Below, piece after piece: positions 1 to 6,504 of a stretch of 7,251 nucleotides of DNA. The DNA is from an uncultured Pseudomonadota bacterium (GTDB lineage: Bacteria; Pseudomonadota; Gammaproteobacteria; Burkholderiales; Eutrophovitaceae). Below the pieces are notes generated by a model. It was not told the DNA's origin. It searched no databases and saw nothing but the letters and a program-made list of their open reading frames with translations. The position numbers were made by a program, and so were the translations under genes. How positions within the stretch are numbered: position 1 is the stretch's first letter; each line of letters begins with the position of its first letter. The DNA lies in the NCBI GenBank assembly GCA_913057845.1, contig CAJXPC010000083.1, forward strand, positions 1-7,251, in the 5' to 3' direction.

Positions 1-48
1 CGAGATGTAGAGAGGTCTCGTGGGCTCGGAGATGTGTATAAGAGACAG
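1..48. other. Illumina Nextera i7 adapter remnant (not genomic)
   Basis: Positions 15-48 match the Nextera read-2 transposase adapter, beginning GTCTCGTGGGCTCGG and ending in the 19-bp Tn5 mosaic end (AGATGTGTATAAGAGACAG, 30-48). Positions 1-6 (CGAGAT) match the end of the P7 oligo, and 7-14 (GTAGAGAG) sit exactly where the 8-base i7 index belongs; I recall this as the oligo form of index N707. The block is therefore library adapter left at the contig end. Genomic sequence starts at about 49, and the reading frame of the gene at 49-736 should not be extended into it. Confidence 0.97.
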
Positions 49-736
49 CCTCATGCCTGGCCAACGCATGCTTGGTCGCCGAGTTCGCATAATAGATTTG
101 CTCCCTCGCACGTTCAAGCTTATTGAAATTTCCAACCCGCTCCATTCGCTTTGCTAACTCTGCGCTTGCAGCTGCACTGCTCATCGACTTGTTCGCGTAC
201 TCTCGTGACTCTTCGGCCGCGACCGCTCGCACCCAAGCCACCTTCGTTTCTGTTAGATGCTTAATAACTGCAGAGGTCATACTTAACTGAATCAAATTGA
301 CTTGAGCATCTGCGAGAGATTTTCTCTTTGGAAGCGTTAGCAAATCAAAGATCCCTAAGGTCAATACTCTAGTTAGCTCCAATTCATTAGGCGATGAGAG
401 TCTCTCAAACGCAAACCTAGGATTGGACATACGTCCTCCTTGTTCAGCACTCGCCATATCTGATAGCGCCGCCGCAACAAGAGCCTTCAGTTCATTGCTG
501 TTTAATAAGGCGATTTTTTGTACTTCAACTAAATTAACCGAATGCTGGAGAATCTCATCTACGATCAAATCGTGACTCGAATCCACACCTGGATCAATTG
601 ATATGGCTGCCTCAATCTCAGAATAAGTAGTGACTTCTTGACCTAGTTTTTTGAGTTGTTCATCAGAATTTAATGTCGAGCAACCACCAATAATTAGTGT
701 CGCCGCAAATCCGAAAAATACGTTTTTAATTAACAC
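49..736 (-). CDS. TolC-family outer-membrane efflux lipoprotein, N-terminal part (C-terminus cut by contig end)
   Basis: Likely the outer-membrane channel of a tripartite (RND-type) metal efflux system. I translated this open-ended frame by hand: it starts at GTG 736, with AAGGA seven bases upstream, and runs 229 codons until the adapter. The N-terminus is a lipoprotein signal, MLIKNVFFGFAATLIIGGC, with lipobox I-G-G-C and lipidated Cys19. Family marks follow: a helix resembling the 'ALxNNPxLKA' segment (ALLNSNELKALVAAAL), then SNPRFAFERL, then DLLTLPKRK, then a long Ala/Glu-rich helix around VAWVRAVAAEESREYA ending in MERVGNFNKLERAREQ, which resembles the usual 'aGniSrLdlareq' turn. Full-length family members are about 450-500 residues, so roughly half is missing. 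It begins 10 bp after the small secreted protein in the csoR unit, which suggests copper export. The family call is firm; the metal is inferred from the neighbouring repressor. Confidence 0.85.
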
Positions 737-746
737 CTCGAGATCC

Positions 747-1094
747 TTAGTTGTCAGGAAGAACTTGCTTCGACTTCTTATACCGATAAATATCTCGGGC
801 ATATGCTTTCCACCCACCAATGGCTTGAACAGAATCATTTGCAGTACGCCATTCAATTTTCGCTGCAGGCCTGTAAGCATCGTAATCATCAAAAGCACTT
901 GACGTCGAAATGCCATTTATCTCCTCCACATCAAGAGCTTGCAATTTAGTTTGATCATTGATAGCACGAGATTCGTCTGCAAATACAAATGGGCTGTAAA
1001 CCAAGAATAAGAATAAGAACACAACAAAAAACGACAGCTTCAACATTAGATCGATCGACCTAAGCGCTCTTTCATCCTTTGATATTAAGACCAA
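747..1094 (-). CDS. Small secreted protein of unknown function in the csoR operon
   Basis: I do not recognise a named family. The protein has a clear Sec signal peptide, MLKLSFFVVFLFLFLVYSPFVFA, likely cleaved at VFA|DES. A mature part of about 76 residues follows; it is acidic at first, then contains EWRTANDSVQAIGGWKAYARDIYRY and a basic tail. It has no cysteine or histidine, so it does not look like a thiol metal chaperone. The start is uncertain. TTG 1094 has the best ribosome site (GGAGG, 8 bases away) and gives 115 residues. GTG 1157 overlaps the csoR stop by 4 bp (136 residues), ATG 1130 has a weak AGAGG (127), and ATG 1046 gives the cleanest signal peptide (99) but no good ribosome site. 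Its place between a metal repressor and an efflux outer-membrane protein suggests a periplasmic role in metal export; that is inference. Confidence 0.72.
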   Translation of the reverse strand: MVLISKDERALRSIDLMLKLSFFVVFLFLFLVYSPFVFADESRAINDQTKLQALDVEEINGISTSSAFDDYDAYRPAAKIEWRTANDSVQAIGGWKAYARDIYRYKKSKQVLPDN

Positions 1095-1153
1095 ACGACT
1101 CACCTCCAATGTTTTATTTATCTCAATCATCGTGCGCCTCTTGTACTTGAGCC

Positions 1154-1420
1154 TCACTCATACTTTTTGAGTAATTTAACAATCTCTTCTATTTTTTTCG
1201 ATTGTTCATTCACGCCATGACTCGATGCTTGAGTGAGACAGGAATTCATGTGCGTTTTAAGCACCGCAAGCTCTATCGCTTTTAATGCACGTCGCGCCGC
1301 ACGCATTTGAGTCATTATGTCGACGCAGTACTTACCGTCATTAATCATCCGCTTAATCGCCTCTACCTGACCAGAAACCCGGTTTAGTTTCCCCACATGC
1401 TCTTTGTGTGATGGGTGCAC
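1154..1420 (-). CDS. csoR: CsoR-type metal-sensing transcriptional repressor
   Basis: This is an all-helical DNA-binding repressor of the CsoR/RcnR/FrmR family (88 residues, normal length), cytoplasmic and released from DNA when it binds its ligand. The family core is visible: GKLNRVSGQVEAIKRMI, then KYCVDIMTQMRAARRALKAI, then THMNSCL. Cys32, His57 and Cys61 have the 25- and 4-residue spacing of the Cu(I) triad of Mycobacterium tuberculosis CsoR (Cys36/His61/Cys65). FrmR lacks the last Cys and RcnR has His there, so copper(I) is the best guess. Nickel (InrS-like) is not excluded because His residues lie near the N-terminus. GTG 1420 is preferred over GTG 1426: AAGGAG (1426-1431) lies five bases before 1420 but overlaps 1426. 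A matching operator lies 51 bp upstream, so it probably regulates itself and the two genes downstream. Confidence 0.9.
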   Translation of the reverse strand: MHPSHKEHVGKLNRVSGQVEAIKRMINDGKYCVDIMTQMRAARRALKAIELAVLKTHMNSCLTQASSHGVNEQSKKIEEIVKLLKKYE

Positions 1421-1470
1421 GCTCACTCCTTATCCTTATACTTATTCCTACCTTGGTTACATTGTATACA

Positions 1471-1489
1471 TATACCCCATAGGGGTATA
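1471..1489. promoter_or_regulatory. CsoR-family operator upstream of csoR
   Basis: This is a perfect inverted repeat, TATACCCC-ATA-GGGGTATA, with 8-bp arms and a 3-bp spacer. AT-flanked C4/G4 tracts are characteristic of sites bound by CsoR/RcnR-family repressors. It lies upstream of csoR, where the promoter is expected. On the minus strand a weak -35 (TTTTCA, 1491-1496) lies just before it and AT-rich -10 candidates (TATGTA, TACAAT within 1461-1473) lie just after, so it would sit in or over the promoter. The exact -35/-10 pair is not certain. Confidence 0.85.
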
Positions 1490-1748
1490 CTGAAAACCAA
1501 GAAAAATTAGAGTAAAGCCGCGGGTGGAGTCTTAATGAAGATGATCTAAAGACCAACTCAAAGCATCGTCGAAAATAAATATCTCCGCATCGCATGAGTA
1601 CGTTGCACGGGAAAGACCACTATAGTTTAGAGAAGATTTGAGGATTTAATATTCGAACCTGCTTTATGTGCCGGGTACTGACTACCGCTGCCAAAGCTGT
1701 CCTTTACATCCTCTCCTGCCTTGAGTTATATATTTAGCGCATTAGCGA
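1490..1748. other. Gene-free stretch between the symporter and the csoR operator
   Basis: I see no supported gene, tRNA or other RNA here on either strand. Minus-strand frames lack a start with a ribosome site, and the longest plus-strand frames are about 15 codons. No strong hairpin followed by a T-run marks the end of the symporter transcript. GGAGTCTTAA occurs at 1526-1535 and again at 1760-1769 inside the symporter's 3' end, probably by chance. Confidence 0.6.
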
Positions 1749-3146
1749 TTATCTCGTCCGGAGTCTTAAAATAATATAAGGCAATAACCCCGCAAGAATC
1801 CCCGGCGCCACCTCGTAGACAATATCACTCAGACCCAAATAGCGCCAAAGGAGCATGGTGCCCAGTCCGCTAAACATCATGGTGAGGGCCATTTTTTCTG
1901 ATGGCTTACCGCCAAGAGCATACACGGTAAGCAATGGAGCAAATGCTGACCCTAGTGCTGACCAGGCGATGATCACTAAGCTAAAGACGCTATCATTACC
2001 AAATAATGCTATCCCTAATGCCACAACCACAACAAGCACCGTGGTCAGTTTCGTCATAACGTAAGATATTTTTTTACCGTTAGTAAAATCATGCGTGATA
2101 GCAGCAGTGCAACTGAGTATCTGTGAGTCAGCGGTAGACATAGTGGCGGCGAATAAACCTGCCAGGATCAACCCGACCAATAGTTCCGGCAACAATTGCT
2201 GTGCTAGTGTTGGCAATGCCAGTTCAGCATCGAAATTACCCACCTCAGGAATCAGCAAACGAGCGGCTAGTCCAGCACACACGGTGAGTGTGTAGAAAGC
2301 CGTGTACCAACCATAATAGTAAACGCGCACTCGGTTTATATTTTTAGGCTCATCCATTGCCATAAACCGCACCATGATATGAGGTTGACCAACCACGCCG
2401 AACCCAGCAAATATCCACCCCAATACAAATAATAACGGACCAGCCACAACACCGACCCGTAAATCGCCAGGGAATAAATCCATATAACTTGGCGAAATAT
2501 TACCGAGCGCATTGAAAAATTCGTACATCCCACCAACTTCTGAAGCAGCGACAAAGAACAGCAATCCCATCGCTACAATCATCACAAAAGACTGTGCCGC
2601 ATCTGTCCAAATAGAAGCACGAATACCTCCGGCGAAACAATACAACAGAACCATCCCTGCACCGATACTTGCACCCACCGAATAATCCCAATCAAAAAGC
2701 ACATAAAGTGCCTTGCTTCCAGCATTAAGCTGGGCTGCGGCATAGGCGCCCAAGAAAGCCACCGTGATAATGCCACCAACTATCCTCAACCTTCGATAAT
2801 CGGTACCATGCCACCGGCTAAGGACACCGGCAAAGCTGAGCACATTTTCTTTTTCGGTAACCACCCGCATTCGTTTATGAATGAAGGTCGACGCTATAAA
2901 GTCGCCAAAAATCCAGCCAATCATCAACCAAATAGAAGATAAACCTACCGCATAGGTGTACCCAATCATGCCAACGAACATAAAGCCACTGTTATTAGTA
3001 GCCACCGCTGAGAGCGCCACCAACCAAGGCTGCACGCTTTGACCTGCCAGTAGGTAATCCTCGTTGGTATGTCGATTCTTTAAGGTCGACAGAATCCCGA
3101 TTATGACGAACAGTAAGAGAAACCCACCAAAACTTGCGATAATCAT
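1749..3146 (-). CDS. Sodium:solute symporter (SSS family, PutP-like), candidate compatible-solute importer
   Basis: An inner-membrane protein of 465 residues with about 12-13 hydrophobic helices and the LeuT-type fold expected of this Na+-coupled uptake family. Landmarks are ATNNSGFMFVG (49-59, TM1/TM2), AYAAAQLNAGSKALY (134-148), CFAGGIRASIWTDAAQ (170-185), GQPHIMVRFMAMD (253-265) and LFAATMSTADSQIL (331-344). Relative to E. coli PutP (numbering recalled), Na+-site residues A337, S340 and T341 correspond to A334, S337 and T338, and Y140 to Y134. Asp55 aligns with Asn51, Trp244 with Ala247 and Tyr248 with Val251, so the substrate is probably not proline. ATG 3146 has GGAGGGAG upstream at good spacing. 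It follows ectD in the same direction by 151 bp, suggesting uptake or recovery of ectoine or another osmolyte. Family is firm; substrate is inference. Confidence 0.88.
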   Translation of the reverse strand: MIIASFGGFLLLFVIIGILSTLKNRHTNEDYLLAGQSVQPWLVALSAVATNNSGFMFVGMIGYTYAVGLSSIWLMIGWIFGDFIASTFIHKRMRVVTEKENVLSFAGVLSRWHGTDYRRLRIVGGIITVAFLGAYAAAQLNAGSKALYVLFDWDYSVGASIGAGMVLLYCFAGGIRASIWTDAAQSFVMIVAMGLLFFVAASEVGGMYEFFNALGNISPSYMDLFPGDLRVGVVAGPLLFVLGWIFAGFGVVGQPHIMVRFMAMDEPKNINRVRVYYYGWYTAFYTLTVCAGLAARLLIPEVGNFDAELALPTLAQQLLPELLVGLILAGLFAATMSTADSQILSCTAAITHDFTNGKKISYVMTKLTTVLVVVVALGIALFGNDSVFSLVIIAWSALGSAFAPLLTVYALGGKPSEKMALTMMFSGLGTMLLWRYLGLSDIVYEVAPGILAGLLPYIILRLRTR

Positions 3147-3192
3147 ACTTATGCTCCCTCCGGTATCAAATTCATTTTGTGTGGCGTCGATC

Positions 3193-3243
3193 CAGAACTA
3201 ACAACCGCAGTAGACGGAACGTCACGCTGACTCAGAACTAACA
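3193..3243. repeat. 11-bp direct repeat, 40-bp period, upstream of the symporter
   Basis: CAGAACTAACA occurs twice without mismatch at 3193-3203 and 3233-3243, start to start 40 bp, in the 151-bp gap between ectD and the symporter. The seven bases before each copy agree at only three positions. The period is close to four helical turns, so both copies would face the same side of the DNA. It could be a pair of binding sites for a regulator of the symporter, or simple chance or duplication. I found no convincing -35/-10 pair or terminator in this gap. Confidence 0.6.
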
Positions 3244-3297
3244 GTTTCCTCTAGGCATTCATCACTTAAAGTTTTCTTCCTCATACAGTTTAATAGC

Positions 3298-4218
3298 CTA
3301 CGCTAGCCCGTCACTTTGGCGCGCTCGCAATGCATTAAATGGTTCACGAGTAGCCACATATTCAGGACGGGGTGTTAGTCCATATTTAGGTTCTTTTATC
3401 GCATTCTTAATACTGTTGTAAGCAAAAAATAAGTTGCTCCTCGGCAATGGAGAGATGTTGCTGTTTGACCCGTGCATCGTATTGCAATCAAAAAACACAA
3501 CTGACCCAGCCTTAGCAATAACAGGTTTTATTCCACACTGCTCGGCTAAAAACCGTAAGCTATCGTCGTCCGGAACACCATATTTCTGTTTTTTCGTTGA
3601 TTTTTTGTAAGATGCGTTTGGTGTTTCCCCTACACAACTAATAAAGTAACTTTGAGATCCTGGCATCACCATGAGTGGGCCATTGGTCTCATTGTTATCT
3701 GTTAACAATACAGAGCAACTCGCCGCCCTCATTCGAGGCATACCATCTTCAACATGCCATGTCTCAAAATCAGAGTGCCAATAAAATTCTTTTTCTCTAA
3801 ATCCTGGCTTTAAATTCGCACGAGATTGATGCAGGTACACATCAGACCCCAGAATTGAACGGGCCATATTCAATAAGCGCTCATCCCGAGCAAGATGATC
3901 CACTGTCTCGCTAATTGTGTGCACCTTAAATATTGAACTCACATTATTTGAACCAGGCTCTAGCACTGTCTCATCCAGCCCCTTGATCTCATCTTTCTCA
4001 GCGAGAGATTGCACCTCTGACCGCAATAGCTCTACTTCATCCTCGGTAAAGAGATCTTCAATGACCACGTACCCATTCACTTTGAAGTATTCGAGCTTTG
4101 ATCGCATATCAACATCTTCAACGCCATCTAAATCACTGTAAACGACCGGCTCTTTTCTCGTAATGATCGCCGCATCTCTATCTCGTCGCGATCCGTAACT
4201 ATCTGTAATAGGAGCCAT
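3298..4218 (-). CDS. ectD: Ectoine hydroxylase (EctD)
   Basis: A cytoplasmic Fe(II)/2-oxoglutarate dioxygenase of the PhyH superfamily that converts ectoine to 5-hydroxyectoine. Its 306 residues match the usual length of about 300. The EctD signature is present as FYWHSDFETWHVEDGMP (145-161), followed by NGPLMVMPGS (179-188). The iron-binding facial triad is His148, Asp150 and His249 (in NTMHGSNSN). Arg260 (LPRSNLFFAYN) is the expected 2-oxoglutarate carboxylate ligand. QSRANLKPG (131-139) is also typical. All catalytic residues are intact, so the host should make hydroxyectoine. ATG 4218 lies 26 bp after ectC; GGAAGG is upstream but with a long 12-base spacing, which may mean weaker or coupled translation. 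It is probably the last gene of the ect transcript. Confidence 0.96.
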   Translation of the reverse strand: MAPITDSYGSRRDRDAAIITRKEPVVYSDLDGVEDVDMRSKLEYFKVNGYVVIEDLFTEDEVELLRSEVQSLAEKDEIKGLDETVLEPGSNNVSSIFKVHTISETVDHLARDERLLNMARSILGSDVYLHQSRANLKPGFREKEFYWHSDFETWHVEDGMPRMRAASCSVLLTDNNETNGPLMVMPGSQSYFISCVGETPNASYKKSTKKQKYGVPDDDSLRFLAEQCGIKPVIAKAGSVVFFDCNTMHGSNSNISPLPRSNLFFAYNSIKNAIKEPKYGLTPRPEYVATREPFNALRARQSDGLA

Positions 4219-4244
4219 GCTATAAATAATCCTTCCAAATATAA

Positions 4245-4628
4245 TTAATCAATTAATGGGTACACGCCGGTTTCATCGTGAACCTCTCTACCCGTTAGCG
4301 GGGGGTTGAACACACAGATCATTTTCAACTCAGTTTTTGCCCTGAGGAAATGATTGTCATGTTCGTTTAGCGCGTAGAGCACGCCAGGTTTTATCGGATA
4401 AATTTTCCCATCGGGAATCGTCTCTACCTCTCCTTCGCCTTGAATACAGAAAACAGACTCAAGATGATTCTGATACCAAATATGAGTCTCGGTACCTGCA
4501 AAAATTGTCGTCTCGTGAACCGAATAACCCATACCATCTTTTTTTAGGATGATGCGTTTACTGCGCCACGTATCAGTAACAATATCGTCCTCAGTTCCCT
4601 CTATATCACTGATATTTCTAACAATCAT
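4245..4628 (-). CDS. ectC: L-ectoine synthase (EctC)
   Basis: A cupin-fold, metal-dependent cytoplasmic enzyme that closes N-gamma-acetyl-L-2,4-diaminobutyrate to ectoine with loss of water. The 127 residues are close to the family norm of about 130. The start MIVRNISDIEGTEDDI is typical of EctC. The three metal ligands described for characterised EctC (Glu57, Tyr85, His93) fall at exactly these positions: HLESVFCIQGEGEVE, VLYALNEHDNH. The C-terminal FNPPLTGREVHDETGVYPL is also highly typical. ATG 4628 overlaps the ectB stop by four bases (ATGA), with GGGAG six bases upstream, so translation is probably coupled to ectB. Confidence 0.97.
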   Translation of the reverse strand: MIVRNISDIEGTEDDIVTDTWRSKRIILKKDGMGYSVHETTIFAGTETHIWYQNHLESVFCIQGEGEVETIPDGKIYPIKPGVLYALNEHDNHFLRAKTELKMICVFNPPLTGREVHDETGVYPLID

Positions 4629-5938
4629 GATGCTCTCCCTGCCATTTTTAAAGGTCGTATATTCTCCCTAGTTCGGGTTTTAACATTTAAAAGACCTGCA
4701 ATACCATCCTCAATAATTGACAGCCCCTTGCGTAAAAGATCATCTGATATTACTAACGGCGCTAGTATTTTCAGCACCTCATCTTGCGATCCAGACGTCT
4801 CTACTACGACCCCTCCTTTAAACGCAGCTTGAGCAATATTGTGAACCAGCTCTGGATTCGTTGAATGCAACCCCCTCATCATTCCTCGACCTCGAACTGA
4901 AAAACCTCCTTCTGGGTACAAGTCAGCCATATTCCGCAAACATGACTCAATGATTGTCCCTTTCCGCTTAACATTTTCTTGAAAAGACTTCTCTTTCCAG
5001 AACTTTTTGATTGTCTCTGTAGCCGTCACGAATGCTAGATTATTCCCTCTGAATGTCCCGTTGTGCGCACCGACACGCCATATATCCAGCTCAGGTTTCA
5101 TCAAGACCAATGCCATGGGTAAACCGTAACCACTGAGAGACTTGGACAAAGTAATGATGTCTGGGGAAATATTTGCGCCCTCGAAACTGAAAAATGACCC
5201 TGTTCTACCACAACCTGCCTGAATATCATCAACGATGAGCAACATATCGTGGCGTTTACACAAACCCTCCAAACGCTTAATCCACTCAAAACTGGCCGTG
5301 TTTAGGCCACCTTCTCCTTGAACTGTTTCTACAATAACTGCAGCCGGGTGATCGACCCCACTGCTCTTATCACTTAGGAGCCTGTCCATATGATCAATTG
5401 TGTCGACGCTATCTCCAAAGTAACCGCAGTAAGGCATAAAGGTCACATTACCCAATGACATGCCCGCAGCATCCCTGTACTTTGAGTTGCCCGTTGTCGC
5501 CAAAGAGCCTCCACTCACACCATGAAAGCCATTGGTGAATGAAATGACGTTACTTCTTCCTTTAACTTGCCTGGCCAGCTTTAACGCCGCCTCCACCGCA
5601 TTAGTCCCCGTGGGACCGGTGAACTGCAACTTATAGTTCATGGATCTTGGCTGGAGTATCAATGAATCAAAGGTCTCCATGAATGTTTTTTTAGCCTCTG
5701 TCGCCATATCAAGTCCATGAATTACTCCATCTGACTTAATGTAACTGAGTGCTGCATCCTGCAATTCTGGGTGGTTGTGTCCGTAGTTTAGAGTGCCAGC
5801 CCCACTGAGAAAATCAATGTATTCATTGTCATTCTCATCCCATAATTGCGCCCCCTTCGCTTTTGTAAAAAGCACTGGGAACGATCGAATATATCCGCGC
5901 ACCTCTGATTCCAATTCATTAAAGATACTTAAGCTCAT
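4625..5938 (-). CDS. ectB: L-2,4-diaminobutyrate:2-oxoglutarate aminotransferase (EctB)
   Basis: A class-III PLP aminotransferase that moves the amino group of glutamate to L-aspartate-beta-semialdehyde, giving L-2,4-diaminobutyrate, the first ectoine-specific step. From ATG 5938 it has 437 residues. The start SIFNELESEVRGYIRSFP matches the conserved EctB N-terminus. FLSGAGTLNYGHNHP follows, then the PLP phosphate-binding GPTGTNAVEAALKLAR (from residue 108), then the cofactor-ring aspartate in IVDDIQAGCGRTG, and the Schiff-base lysine, Lys266, in LSKSLSGYGLPMA. ATG 5938 is preferred to TTG 5962 because AAAGGA lies five bases before it and the extra eight residues of the longer form are unlike the family. 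The C-terminal tail (about VKTRTRENIRPLKMAGRAS) is basic. It lies 27 bp after ectA and overlaps ectC. Confidence 0.96.
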   Translation of the reverse strand: MSLSIFNELESEVRGYIRSFPVLFTKAKGAQLWDENDNEYIDFLSGAGTLNYGHNHPELQDAALSYIKSDGVIHGLDMATEAKKTFMETFDSLILQPRSMNYKLQFTGPTGTNAVEAALKLARQVKGRSNVISFTNGFHGVSGGSLATTGNSKYRDAAGMSLGNVTFMPYCGYFGDSVDTIDHMDRLLSDKSSGVDHPAAVIVETVQGEGGLNTASFEWIKRLEGLCKRHDMLLIVDDIQAGCGRTGSFFSFEGANISPDIITLSKSLSGYGLPMALVLMKPELDIWRVGAHNGTFRGNNLAFVTATETIKKFWKEKSFQENVKRKGTIIESCLRNMADLYPEGGFSVRGRGMMRGLHSTNPELVHNIAQAAFKGGVVVETSGSQDEVLKILAPLVISDDLLRKGLSIIEDGIAGLLNVKTRTRENIRPLKMAGRAS

Positions 5939-5965
5939 GACATTCCTTTCTTTCTTAGACAATAT

Positions 5966-6502
5966 TTAATTACTGCGTGACTTGATCGATATGAGGTCTT
6001 CATCTTCATGCTCTTCTGCCTCGAACAAACTCGATCTAATAAACTCAGACTTCTCAAAACCAGATCCATTACTTGCAGCAAATGACTTGAACAGCGCTAG
6101 TGATGCCTCATTACTCGGAGACACCGTGGTCTGTAACTCCGTTGCTCCACCGCTTGCTGCTCGATCCCAAAGAAACTGCAGCATACTTTTACCAAGACCT
6201 AAGCCCTGCGACTCTGGATGAACTGCCACTTGCCAGACGAAAAAAACGTTTGGCCGCTGAGGTACGACATATCCAGTAACCGCTCCTCGGAGCACTCCAG
6301 CTTTTTCCGCCAACACACAAGTCTGGCCAAAGTATTCGCAAAGCATTAAGTAACAGTAAGAAGAATTAGGATCTAACGGCGGGCAATCTAAAATCAATTT
6401 TGCTAGCGCGGCCCCATCCTTAAGTGTGGGTTGTCGCAATTCAAACGCATCAATACCAGACTCGCCATTTCTGGCAGCAGTTTCCGCTTCAGAAGAAGCC
6501 AA
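5966..6502 (-). CDS. ectA: L-2,4-diaminobutyrate N-gamma-acetyltransferase (EctA)
   Basis: A GNAT-fold cytoplasmic enzyme that acetylates L-2,4-diaminobutyrate with acetyl-CoA to make the direct precursor of ectoine. The EctA-specific segment LDCPPLDPNSSYCYLMLCEYF (about 38-58) is clear. VAVHPESQGLGLGKSML (92-108) is the acetyl-CoA pyrophosphate loop, and ELQTTVSPSNEASLALF (122-138) is the substrate-side motif. The 178 residues include about 20 extra at the N-terminus (acidic/Ala-rich) and an acidic tail (EAEEHEDEDL). The start is TTG 6502: an in-frame stop lies three codons upstream, no ATG or GTG candidate precedes the conserved core, and AAGGAG lies 11 bases before it. It starts two bases after the ectR stop, so translation is likely coupled, and the weak start may hold EctA output down. 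Confidence 0.94.
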   Translation of the reverse strand: MASSEAETAARNGESGIDAFELRQPTLKDGAALAKLILDCPPLDPNSSYCYLMLCEYFGQTCVLAEKAGVLRGAVTGYVVPQRPNVFFVWQVAVHPESQGLGLGKSMLQFLWDRAASGGATELQTTVSPSNEASLALFKSFAASNGSGFEKSEFIRSSLFEAEEHEDEDLISIKSRSN

Positions 6503-6504
6503 AA

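Noticed and set aside
651..902. An 83-codon plus-strand open frame
   Set aside because: It overlaps the signal-peptide region of the outer-membrane lipoprotein and the small secreted protein on the opposite strand, and has no recognisable product.
1353..1595. An 80-codon minus-strand frame crossing the csoR start and operator
   Set aside because: It overlaps csoR in another frame and spans the operator/promoter, with a low-plausibility composition (Arg/Tyr/Phe/Cys rich). Not a gene.
1651..1659. T-loop-like GGTTCGAAT on the minus strand, possible tRNA
   Set aside because: No flanking T-stem, anticodon arm or acceptor stem can be paired around it.
1526..1769. GGAGTCTTAA at 1526-1535 and 1760-1769 as attachment-site or insertion duplication
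   Set aside because: Only 10 bp, one copy lies in the symporter coding end, and there is no integrase, transposase or inverted ends between them. Probably chance.
1749..3146. Naming the symporter putP
   Set aside because: Fold and Na+-site motifs agree, but proline-contact positions differ, so the name would overstate what is known of the substrate.
5939..5962. Longer EctB starting at TTG 5962
   Set aside because: The eight extra residues are unlike EctB N-termini, and ATG 5938 has AAAGGA at good spacing.
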